Assembly (NCBI RefSeq): GCF_029632765.1
Contig: NZ_CP121247.1
Coordinates: 868,001 to 932,000, forward strand
From: Arcanobacterium wilhelmae
Lineage (GTDB): Bacteria; Actinomycetota; Actinomycetes; Actinomycetales; Actinomycetaceae
DNA length: 64,000 nucleotides
Direction: 5' to 3'
This document shows positions 43,553 to 50,890 of this stretch, piece by piece. The number at the start of each line of letters is the position of its first letter. Position 1 is the first letter of the stretch. The notes under the pieces are model-generated. The model saw only the letters and a list, made by a program, of their open reading frames with translations, searched no databases and was not told where the DNA came from. The position numbers were made by a program, and so were the translations under genes.

Positions 43553-44160
43553 TTTCGGAGCTTTCTGCGGAATCCTCGGAGCTTGCGGAGGGCGGTACCG
43601 ATCGGCGTGTCTGTCACGAAGTGCCACTCGCGTTTCCAGTCGGCGAAGCGGAGTGCGAGTTCTTCGTAATCGGCGTTGCCTCCAACTGTGGGGCGATCGA
43701 CGAGAGTGTCGAAGGGCGAGGGTGCACCTGCCGCGATCTGCGCTGCGAGGAGGTTTTCCTCGGTTTCTTGGATTCGGTGTGCGAGAAGGTGACGGCTGAG
43801 TTCGAGTGCCTGCGCGAGGCTGCGGGGCTCAGCTGCTTCATATGGTGCGAGTTCCCTTGGACCGACCCAAAGTGCTGGCGCACCGAACAGCTCGACGATG
43901 CACGCCACACGAGGCTCGATTACAGCCTGAAGTATCTGCGCGGGCGAGTCTGTTCCGACGACGACGGTCGCGATATTCGCGTTTGACGCAAGCTGTTCGA
44001 TACGGGCGAAACTCGGCGCGTCAACGTCGGCAACCACCGCAGAAACCTGCGCGATCACACCAGCAAGCGCATCGACGTCGGGAAGGAGAATCGCGCCGCT
44101 CGGAAGCGGCGGGATCGGCCGATCGCCGCCAACGTACGCGAGCGTTCCCTCAGGCAACAT
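43543..44160 (-). CDS. Unrecognised protein inside the polymer-export operon
   Basis: I do not recognise a family. The 205 residues have a Rossmann-like N-terminal half with alternating strands and helices (GAILLPDVDALAGVIAQVSAVVADVDAPSF, ATVVVGTDSPAQILQAVI, ACIVELFGAPALWVGP), no signal peptide and no membrane helix. The C-terminal half is helical and ends in a basic stretch (KLRGFRRKLRKWF) that could touch the membrane surface. The start overlaps the ABC ATPase by 11 nt and the end overlaps the GT2/GT4 gene by 10 nt, so it is made in step with both. Possibly a regulator or adaptor between polymer synthesis and export; this is inference. Confidence 0.65.
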   Translation of the reverse strand: MLPEGTLAYVGGDRPIPPLPSGAILLPDVDALAGVIAQVSAVVADVDAPSFARIEQLASNANIATVVVGTDSPAQILQAVIEPRVACIVELFGAPALWVGPRELAPYEAAEPRSLAQALELSRHLLAHRIQETEENLLAAQIAAGAPSPFDTLVDRPTVGGNADYEELALRFADWKREWHFVTDTPIGTALRKLRGFRRKLRKWF

Positions 44161-45025
44161 AGGCTGTGCCGTCCTCGTTGTGGACCAGCTCGACCTTCGG
44201 GAAGCGCTCACGGCAGTCGGCCTCGATCTCGGCCATGATTTTGGGGCTCCCCTTTGCCGAATGCCAGGCCCAACGCTCATACATTTTCGTGATCTCTTCG
44301 GGATCGCCGTCGGCAAGGATCCCGCCGTCGTGGAGCCAGATCACTCGGTTGCACAGTTCGCGAATCAGCGTGGGGGAGTGCGAGACAACGAAAACGGTTC
44401 CTGCCGCATCGAGCGTTTCGTGCATACGCTTCTCCGACTTCTCTTTGAAAGCGGTATCGCCCGTTGCGAGTGCCTCATCAATTAAGAGGATTTCGGGGCG
44501 TGCGGTGGTCGAAATTGCGAAACGTAGGCGCGCGGCCATTCCCGAGGAATAGGTTTTCATCGGGCGGTGGATTGCCGTGCCAATCGAAGTGAAGGAAACG
44601 ATATCCGGGAGAGCGGCTTCGGCTTCTTCAGGGCTCATTCCCATCGCCAAACAGCCCAGGCGCGCGTTTTCGTACCCAGACAGTTCGGGGACGAGCGCGG
44701 CTGAGACTCCCAAGAGGACTGGCTGGCTCGCGGCATACACCTTGCCTGACGCCGGAGACTCGGCACCCGCGACAATGCGCAGGAGCGTTGATTTTCCGGC
44801 GCCGTTGTGACCGACGATTCCGATCGATTCGCCGCTCTTTGCCAGGAGAGTGAGGTCAGTGAAAGGCGCGACGTCGACCATCGGAGGGCGCCCGAGGAGC
44901 TTTCCTTTGACCTTCTGGATGAACGAGGCGTTCTTGCGTTCTTCAGGAGAAGTTGACGGCGTTTTGTAGAGCACCGACACCTTGTCGAGGATGATGTTGT
45001 ATTCGAGCTTAAGGTTATTTGACAT
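44150..45025 (-). CDS. Polysaccharide/teichoic-acid ABC exporter ATPase
   Basis: 291-residue ATPase of the TagH/Wzt (ABC-2) type that powers export of a lipid-linked wall polymer. Walker A is GIVGHNGAGKSTLLR, the signature is TYSSGMAARLRFA, Walker B is ILLIDEALATGD and the switch His is in VSHSPTL. It lacks the long C-terminal polymer-recognition domain of some Wzt proteins, as it ends about 30 residues after the ATPase. ATG 45025 overlaps the permease stop by 11 nt. The N-terminal segment LDKVSVLYKTPSTSPEERKNASFIQ is typical of TagH-like proteins. Confidence 0.9.
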   Translation of the reverse strand: MSNNLKLEYNIILDKVSVLYKTPSTSPEERKNASFIQKVKGKLLGRPPMVDVAPFTDLTLLAKSGESIGIVGHNGAGKSTLLRIVAGAESPASGKVYAASQPVLLGVSAALVPELSGYENARLGCLAMGMSPEEAEAALPDIVSFTSIGTAIHRPMKTYSSGMAARLRFAISTTARPEILLIDEALATGDTAFKEKSEKRMHETLDAAGTVFVVSHSPTLIRELCNRVIWLHDGGILADGDPEEITKMYERWAWHSAKGSPKIMAEIEADCRERFPKVELVHNEDGTAYVA

Positions 45026-45863
45026 TCGAGAACTTCTCCTCGTTGTACCAGAACAGCACGAAACCAAAAATGAACATTCCGATACTCCAAGCAGTGAAGG
45101 ACAGCCAGAGCCATGCTTGTGGAAGACGGTTGTAGACGAGGAGTTCGCGGCACAGTTCAAGGAACTGCCAGCCGGGGTTGATCTCCATGATCGCCACGAC
45201 CTTCGGATGGCCTTTAAACTGTTCCATCGCCCAGATGACGCCCGAGCCGTAGAACCAGAAACGCGTGATCACAGGCCAGATGAACTTCAGATCGGGAATC
45301 AAGGTGGTCATCGCTGAGGTAAAGAATGCCAAGCCTAAGCCGAATGGGATTGCGATCGCAAAGGCAACGGGGAACAGAAGCCATGTCCAATACGGTAAGG
45401 AGTGCGGAGGGACGATGACGATGAAGAGGATCGTGGCATACAAAGTAGGCAAGAAATCGTAAAGATTTCGCAGAGTGAACGAGAAAACAAGGGAGGCTCT
45501 CGGGAAGCTGAATGCGCGGATGAGATTGCGCCCGTTCGTGATGATGTTGGTTGCTCCGCCGAGTTGGTTGTTGAGGAATTGGAAGAAAGTGACCCCAACA
45601 ACGAGGTAGCCGACGAAGCCCGCACGGCTCTTGGAGAAGCCGAGAAGAACGCCGAAGATCACGTAGTAGACCGCAGCGTTCAGAAACGGGCTGAGGATGA
45701 GCCAGATCGTTCCTAGGGTGGTGTCTTTGATCGACCCGTATGCCTTGGCTTTCGACTCGCGCTGGATGAAGTAGCGGCGTGCCCACAGATTCCGGACGTA
45801 CTCAAGCAACGGAGGGCGCGCGCCGATCGGCGTATACTGCTCCAAATCCACTTTTGTATTCAC
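45015..45863 (-). CDS. Polysaccharide/teichoic-acid ABC exporter permease
   Basis: 282-residue ABC-2 permease (TagG/Wzm type) with six helices. The amphipathic start (LEYVRNLWARRYFIQRESKAKAYGSIKDTTLGTIWLILSPFLNAAVYYVIFGVLLG) and LIPDLKFIWPVITRFWFYGSGVIW, INPGWQFLELCRELL are family features. The start is GTG 45863: TAAATT, extended by TGG, lies exactly 6 nt before it, so this is probably the promoter of a leftward operon that runs through the ATPase, unknown protein, fusion glycosyltransferase and TagF-like genes, all linked by overlaps. Confidence 0.9.
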   Translation of the reverse strand: MNTKVDLEQYTPIGARPPLLEYVRNLWARRYFIQRESKAKAYGSIKDTTLGTIWLILSPFLNAAVYYVIFGVLLGFSKSRAGFVGYLVVGVTFFQFLNNQLGGATNIITNGRNLIRAFSFPRASLVFSFTLRNLYDFLPTLYATILFIVIVPPHSLPYWTWLLFPVAFAIAIPFGLGLAFFTSAMTTLIPDLKFIWPVITRFWFYGSGVIWAMEQFKGHPKVVAIMEINPGWQFLELCRELLVYNRLPQAWLWLSFTAWSIGMFIFGFVLFWYNEEKFSNVK

Positions 45864-45925
45864 CCCACCAATTTACCAGATGCGCGCTCCTCGAAATATG
45901 AGCAAGAAATACCGGTTCCCGTGTC

Positions 45926-46315
45926 CTATTCGCGCGATTCGAGCGTCTTTTTCCGAGAAACGAAATTCCACACCATCACGATCGCTGTGGCAAACACTTT
46001 CGATGCCATGTAGTTTAGGCCGATAACGCCGGTAAGAAGCCACATTGTTAGGTTGTTCAGGATGAGCCCGAAGAGTGCGAGGACCACGAAGATTGTGAAT
46101 TCTCGGGAGCGTCTGAGATCGCTACGGCGTGCAAAAACGTATCTCATCGAGGCGACGTAGTTGAAGACCAACGAGATGCAGTATGCGACAGTAGCTGAGA
46201 CGAGATAGTTGAGCCCCGTGACCGAAACGAGAAACCATAGCAGAGCAAAATCGAGGACGGTCGCAAGTACCCCAACAATTCCGAATCTGGAAATTTGGGC
46301 GAAAAGGCGATTCAT
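45926..46315 (-). CDS. GtrA-family membrane protein
   Basis: 129-residue protein with four helices, GtrA (PF04138) family. FGIVGVLATVLDFALLWFLVSVTGLNYLVSATVAYCISLVFNYVASMRYVF is the N-terminal half; the second half has LFGLILNNLTMWLLTGVIGLNYMASKVFATAIVMVWNFVSRKKTL with the conserved FxxRKKxxF-like end. GtrA proteins are thought to flip polyprenyl-phosphate-linked sugars across the membrane. ATG 46315 has AAAGGG before it. It is divergent from a second GtrA gene only about 120 bp away. Confidence 0.85.
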   Translation of the reverse strand: MNRLFAQISRFGIVGVLATVLDFALLWFLVSVTGLNYLVSATVAYCISLVFNYVASMRYVFARRSDLRRSREFTIFVVLALFGLILNNLTMWLLTGVIGLNYMASKVFATAIVMVWNFVSRKKTLESRE

Positions 46316-46434
46316 GCCGGTACCCTTTCGAGCGAAGTGGTGACGCGACGTTACTGCGCCTACTAGCGTGTATGCTATCAACATCCAGGAACGTGGTGGA
46401 ATCGATCCGCAAGTCGATGGAAGGAACGCAAGTA

Positions 46435-46863
46435 GTGGTTGACCCGCAGCGAGACAGATCTGATCGAGGCCGAGCGTCCAGCGAGTTCGGTGCAATTGTC
46501 CGTTATATTGTGAGTGCTGGAATTTCCTTCGTGCTAGATGTGGTGCTCTTCGCCGTATTCCAAATTGCGTTGCAGGCGGTCATGGGACGTTATTCGATTC
46601 TTGTTGCCACTGTGCTTGCACGAGCGATCTCGTCTTTCGTGAATTTTCTTCTCAACTCGTACTTCGTTTTCAAAAGCCAAAAAAAGAACGCGATCTATCA
46701 GTACTATGCTCTCGTTGTCACACAAATGACGGTGTCGGCGCTAGCTGTGTATCTGCTGAGTTTTGTGTTCGCCGTCGCACCTGTGGCGATCAAGATCCCT
46801 GTTGAAATCGTCATTTTCTGCGCAAACTACTTAATCCAGAGATTTGTCATTTTCTCGAAGTGA
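46435..46863 (+). CDS. Second GtrA-family membrane protein
   Basis: About 142 residues with four helices, GtrA family: FGAIVRYIVSAGISFVLDVVLFAVFQIAL, RAISSFVNFLLNSYFVFKSQ and the C-terminal KIPVEIVIFCANYLIQRFVIF. The start is uncertain: GTG 46435 has GGAAGGA 9 nt upstream; ATG 46417 and 46372 and GTG 46396 are in the same frame, and TATGCT at about 46371 looks like a -10, which speaks against 46372. It is followed by the GtrB-like transferase gene with 55 bp between, and probably works with it. Confidence 0.8.
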   Translation: MVDPQRDRSDRGRASSEFGAIVRYIVSAGISFVLDVVLFAVFQIALQAVMGRYSILVATVLARAISSFVNFLLNSYFVFKSQKKNAIYQYYALVVTQMTVSALAVYLLSFVFAVAPVAIKIPVEIVIFCANYLIQRFVIFSK

Positions 46864-46918
46864 ACCAATGTTAAAATTTCATGGGCTTATGCATGATTTT
46901 TCGAGGAAGGTTGGCTAG

Positions 46919-47641
46919 ATGGGGAGTAGTCACGGACGCGTGGTAGTGCTTGTCCCTTGTTATAACGAGGCGGGTGGAATTGCGAACGTTGTTGAGGGCT
47001 TGCGTCGATCGGGTTACGACTATCTTGTGATTAACGATTGCTCGACGGATAATTCTGCACAGATCTTGCGGTCGGTTGGTGCAAACTTCCTCGATCTTCC
47101 AAACAACTTGGGGATTGGCGGTGCGATGCAGACTGGGTATCGCTGGGCGCAACGCCATGGCTATGATGTGGCGATCCAGTTCGACGGCGATGGTCAACAC
47201 CGCACAGATGAAATCGACAAAATTGTCGGCCCGATCCTAGCGGGTGAAGCTGACTTCGTTGTGGGGTCGCGGTTTGTAGGGGATGCTAAGGGCGCAGGCT
47301 TTCAAAGTACGTGGCTACGTCGCGTTGGGATTAAGACCATCTCGTCGGTGACGAAGTTTCTCACCAGGGGGAAAACGATTCTCGATTCGACGTCAGGATT
47401 TCGCGCAGCAAATTCGGAGATTATTCAGCAGTTTGCCGATCGTTATCCGTCTGAATACCCGGAACCGTTGACTAATCTCGCTGTTCTTAAGAGCCGGCTG
47501 CGTACTCTTGAGGTTCCTGTCACAATGAATGAAAGGGAATTCGGGGAATCCTCGATCGGTGGCCTGTCGTCGGTCTATTACATGCTGAACGTCGTAATTC
47601 AGCTGTTCCTGGTTTCCCGGTTCCCTCAGGAGGACTTCTAA
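46919..47641 (+). CDS. GT2 glycosyltransferase, polyprenyl-phosphate sugar synthase type (GtrB/DPM1-like)
   Basis: 240-residue cytoplasmic GT-A enzyme. VVVLVPCYNEAGGIANVVEGL, YLVINDCSTDNSAQIL, the DxD site AIQFDGDGQHRTDEI and VVGSRFVGDAKGAGF match dolichol-phosphate-mannose-synthase-like enzymes that make polyprenyl-phosphate sugars. Here only the soluble domain is present (no C-terminal helices), and the next gene encodes a small membrane protein (DUF2304) that could supply membrane contact. GAGGAAGG precedes ATG 46919. With GtrA it would make and flip an activated sugar for use outside the membrane. Confidence 0.87.
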   Translation: MGSSHGRVVVLVPCYNEAGGIANVVEGLRRSGYDYLVINDCSTDNSAQILRSVGANFLDLPNNLGIGGAMQTGYRWAQRHGYDVAIQFDGDGQHRTDEIDKIVGPILAGEADFVVGSRFVGDAKGAGFQSTWLRRVGIKTISSVTKFLTRGKTILDSTSGFRAANSEIIQQFADRYPSEYPEPLTNLAVLKSRLRTLEVPVTMNEREFGESSIGGLSSVYYMLNVVIQLFLVSRFPQEDF

Positions 47642-47642
47642 A

Positions 47643-47993
47643 ATGCCCGTTGTCTTGTCGTTGCTAGTCACCCTTGTCGGGCTGCTTCTCGCGCTGTACG
47701 TTCTCAAGAACATCAAGACGCACAAGCTTGATTTCAGGCACGGTCTCTTTTGGCTGGTGCTTGCTAGCTTGATTGTGTTGTCTGCGTGGATTTATCCCCT
47801 TCTTCGTGTTGTCGCCGAAACGTTTGGTATCGAAAACGTCTCCAGCATGGCATTCTTCTTTGCCCTTGTACTACTGATTTATTTGTCGTTCACGTATTCG
47901 AGAGCCTTGTCCAAGCAACGCCGGCAGGTCACTAAGCTCACTCAAGAGTTAGCCCTTCTGCGCCGCGATCTGGAGGGGGGAAGCCATCAATGA
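47643..47993 (+). CDS. DUF2304 small membrane protein
   Basis: 116-residue protein of the DUF2304 family: three helices (about 4-22, 33-54 and 68-86), LDFRHGLFWLVLASLIVLSAWIYPLLRVVAETFGIENVSSMAFF as family core, and a charged C-terminal coiled segment (KQRRQVTKLTQELALLRRDLE). DUF2304 genes nearly always follow a polyprenyl-phosphate GT2 gene, as here (1 nt after it), and probably partner with it. It overlaps the next gene by 4 nt. Its direct activity is not known. Confidence 0.82.
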   Translation: MPVVLSLLVTLVGLLLALYVLKNIKTHKLDFRHGLFWLVLASLIVLSAWIYPLLRVVAETFGIENVSSMAFFFALVLLIYLSFTYSRALSKQRRQVTKLTQELALLRRDLEGGSHQ

Positions 47994-49669
47994 ATACTCT
48001 GAGCGAGTATCGTCATCTCCTTAGCGCAAACCGGATGCCCGTCGTCGTTCTGCTCGTTGCAGGGACGCTGACGTCATTTATCAATGCGCTGGGCATGTCT
48101 CTTGTTCCGACCGGGAGGTGGGAAGTAGGCCCACTCACGCTCATCGGCCTCACAGTGGTGGGGATACCATTCTGGGTTGTTGCATACGGGATTGCAACGT
48201 TGTTGTACACGCACTTCGCAGGGAAAAAACTGCCGGGTCCCTTGCGTTTCGTTGAAAATGCTTCGGTGCCTCAACTTGCTGGCATACTCATCGTCTTTTG
48301 GCTACCGTACTTGCTGGTCTTCTATCCAGGAACAGCGAACATGGATACGGTGTTACAGATCAGGAATTTCTTAGGTGACGATGTTAAGACGGTGAGTCTG
48401 CCGAGCGAGGGGTTCCGTTTCAAGGATGCTAATCCGCTCCTTGATACATTGGTTTACGGCGCAGTTGTTTACTTTTCGTCTGTTGTCTCTCAGTACCTTC
48501 CTTTGGGGGCCGTCAACGCAGGCTGGAATCTTGGCATGGCGCTCCTAGCACTGACCCAAATTGTTGGCACCGCTTTCGCAGTCGCGTATGCCGTCTCGTT
48601 CTTCCGTGGGTTTGACAAAGGTCGGTCACTGACTCTCATCGCATACGTCATGTTTGCGTTGCTCCCGGTTTACCCGATGTATGCCATTTGTGTGGTCAAA
48701 GATTCTACTCAGGTCCCATTCTTCATTGTCTTTTTCGTGATGTTCGCGAAGATTCTTCACACACGAGGAGCGGTCCTCAGCTCTTGGAAGTGGGCGGTCG
48801 GTTTTTCACTGACTCTGTTGATGTTTGTTTTGACCAAGAAGACTGGTGAGTTTGTTCTACTGCTCGTCGTTCTTTTGATGCTTTTCGCAATAAAATCTCT
48901 GAAATTTCGCGTTCGTTTCCTTGCTTCGACGGGAGCGGTGCTTGTTTTCATGCACACTGTTATGCCCTTCGTTGTGTTCCCACTTCTGAACGTTGAACCT
49001 GGTCAGAAAGCGGAATCTTTGGGTCCACTTTATCAGGCAACCGCCGCATACGTGTCGGCGCATCCGCAGCAGGTCACAGCTGAAGAAAAAGCTGTTATCG
49101 ATCGTATATTGAAATACGACACACTCGCTGAGAGGTATGATTTTTCGCTCAGCGATCCCGTGAAGAACCGGTCTAATTTTGACGCCACTGAGGACGAGTT
49201 CGCAGCCTACTACAAGGTGTGGTTGAAACAATTGGCTCGGGAACCAGCTACCATTGTCGGTTCGCTGATTTTCCCTATCCTCGGGTTCGTTTCGGACCAA
49301 AAGCAGGTAGGCTTTTATTATGAAGCTGGCAAGTATCAGGCAGTGAAATATCCAGCCGTATTAAAGCCCGCGCGCGATTTCGTATTCCATGCGACGCAGT
49401 GGTATCCCAAAGCTGGTGCGACTGCAGCGTTCGGTAGCGTTGCATTCTATACGCTGTGGATTCCCGTCGCTTCGCTGGTGATCGCCTTAATCAGAACACG
49501 ACGTTGGCCTGTGACCGCCTACTGGATCCCGATTGTGGCATCTCTTGTGCTTCTTGCGCCTTCTCCCGTGACTTCCACCCGGTACGCTCTTAACCTCATT
49601 TGGGTCGCTCCGCTACTTTTGCTCCTTCCACTAGTCGGTGCCCAGGAAAAGACAAGTACGCATCGATAA
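47990..49669 (+). CDS. Large polytopic membrane protein, DUF6020-like, possible GT-C glycosyltransferase
   Basis: 559-residue protein with about 12 helices. The first extracytoplasmic loop has FYPGTANMDTVLQIRNFLGDD, near where GT-C enzymes carry their acidic site, and a long loop (about residues 345-430) lies between helices before the C-terminal ones. It resembles DUF6020 proteins of actinobacteria and firmicutes, which are found in surface-glycan loci. I infer a transferase using the polyprenyl-phosphate sugar made by the genes just upstream, to which it is coupled by a 4-nt overlap; this is not proven by motif. A strong terminator overlaps its stop. Confidence 0.62.
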   Translation: MNTLSEYRHLLSANRMPVVVLLVAGTLTSFINALGMSLVPTGRWEVGPLTLIGLTVVGIPFWVVAYGIATLLYTHFAGKKLPGPLRFVENASVPQLAGILIVFWLPYLLVFYPGTANMDTVLQIRNFLGDDVKTVSLPSEGFRFKDANPLLDTLVYGAVVYFSSVVSQYLPLGAVNAGWNLGMALLALTQIVGTAFAVAYAVSFFRGFDKGRSLTLIAYVMFALLPVYPMYAICVVKDSTQVPFFIVFFVMFAKILHTRGAVLSSWKWAVGFSLTLLMFVLTKKTGEFVLLLVVLLMLFAIKSLKFRVRFLASTGAVLVFMHTVMPFVVFPLLNVEPGQKAESLGPLYQATAAYVSAHPQQVTAEEKAVIDRILKYDTLAERYDFSLSDPVKNRSNFDATEDEFAAYYKVWLKQLAREPATIVGSLIFPILGFVSDQKQVGFYYEAGKYQAVKYPAVLKPARDFVFHATQWYPKAGATAAFGSVAFYTLWIPVASLVIALIRTRRWPVTAYWIPIVASLVLLAPSPVTSTRYALNLIWVAPLLLLLPLVGAQEKTSTHR

Positions 49670-49718
49670 AAAATATGTACCCGGCGCGGTTCATTCACCG
49701 CGCCGGGTACATATTTTT
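49669..49718. terminator. Bidirectional terminator between convergent genes
   Basis: AAAAATATGTACCCGGCGCG and its complement form a 22-bp stem with a short loop (TCATTC), with A and T runs at the ends that serve both strands. It overlaps the stop codons of both flanking genes. Confidence 0.92.
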
Positions 49719-50760
49719 AAAGTTGGGCTGGGCGAGAGATGGGATCTCCGTCAGGATAGCCCTCCGGATTCGCCTGTTGGAACCGCCATGTATCCGCGCA
49801 CATTTCGTCGATCGTCTTTTCGGCGGTCCATCCGAGTTCGATCTTGGCGCGTGAGGCATCAGCCCAGAATGCGTCGCGATCGCCGTCGCGCCGAGGCGCA
49901 TACTCGATGGGGAGCGTAAGGCCCGAGGCTTTTTCAAATGCGTGAATAAGCTCCAAGACGGAGGTGCCTTGGCCAGTGCCAAAGTTCCATGCTCGAACCT
50001 TGGTGTCGTGAGCTGCAAGGTAATCGAGTGCGGCGACGTGGCCTGCTGCGAGATCCTGCACATGGATGTAATCACGTAGACAAGTACCATCGGGGGTGGG
50101 GTAATCGGTGCCGAACACGTAAAGCTTCTCGCGGCGACCAGTGGCAACGGAGGCGATTGCGGGCATCAAATTGTTCGGAATACCGAGCGGATCTTCGCCG
50201 ATCGTCCCGGATGGGTGTGCGCCGACTGGGTTGAAGTAACGTAAGAGGCCTACCTGAATATCGGCAACTTTGGCTGTATCGGTCAGTACACGTTCGATCG
50301 CGACTTTCGAATACCCGTACGGCGAGAGTGAGTTGACGGCCTCCATATCTTCCTGGAATGGGATCGGGTTATTGCCGTAGACAGTCGCTGAAGACGAGAA
50401 AACAATGTGACGAGTTTCAGCTGTCGCCATTCCATGGAGCAAGTTGAACGTGGTGTTCATATTGGTTTCGTAGTACCACAATGGTTTTTCAACCGACTCA
50501 CCCACAGCCTTCAGGCCAGCGAAGTGGATGACAGCGTCCGGCTGTTCCTGAGTGAAAATCGCTTCGGTGATCTCGCGGTTGGTCAGGTCGGCGTTGTACC
50601 AGGTCAGGTGCGAGCCAGTGAGAGCTTCAAGCCGGTCGATAACAACAGGTTTCGAGTTCGAAAAATTGTCGACAATGATCGGTTCGTGTCCTGCTTCGAC
50701 AAGTTTGACCACTGTGTGAGATCCAATAAAGCCGGCTCCTCCGGCGACGAGTACGCGCAT
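49717..50760 (-). CDS. galE: UDP-glucose 4-epimerase
   Basis: 347-residue cytoplasmic SDR enzyme that interconverts UDP-glucose and UDP-galactose (possibly also the N-acetyl forms). MRVLVAGGAGFIGSHTVVKL is the NAD site, HFAGLKAVGES and FSSSATVYG contain the catalytic Ser, YGYSK gives Tyr and Lys, and RYFNPVGAHPSG, RDYIHVQDLA follow. The length is typical. ATG 50760 is better spaced from GAGGAG than ATG 50763 right before it. It lies within the surface-polymer locus and would supply UDP-Gal; a separate Leloir operon is not seen here. Confidence 0.94.
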   Translation of the reverse strand: MRVLVAGGAGFIGSHTVVKLVEAGHEPIIVDNFSNSKPVVIDRLEALTGSHLTWYNADLTNREITEAIFTQEQPDAVIHFAGLKAVGESVEKPLWYYETNMNTTFNLLHGMATAETRHIVFSSSATVYGNNPIPFQEDMEAVNSLSPYGYSKVAIERVLTDTAKVADIQVGLLRYFNPVGAHPSGTIGEDPLGIPNNLMPAIASVATGRREKLYVFGTDYPTPDGTCLRDYIHVQDLAAGHVAALDYLAAHDTKVRAWNFGTGQGTSVLELIHAFEKASGLTLPIEYAPRRDGDRDAFWADASRAKIELGWTAEKTIDEMCADTWRFQQANPEGYPDGDPISRPAQL

Positions 50761-50890
50761 CATGGCTCCTCTAAGTCAAGCGAAAATATCCTTCCATATG
50801 ATGATAACGCGTTGCTGCAGGTCCGATACTGCGTATGTTCTCTGCTGTAGAATTACTCAGGTGAGAATCGCGAGGGAATGGAGTACGCGA

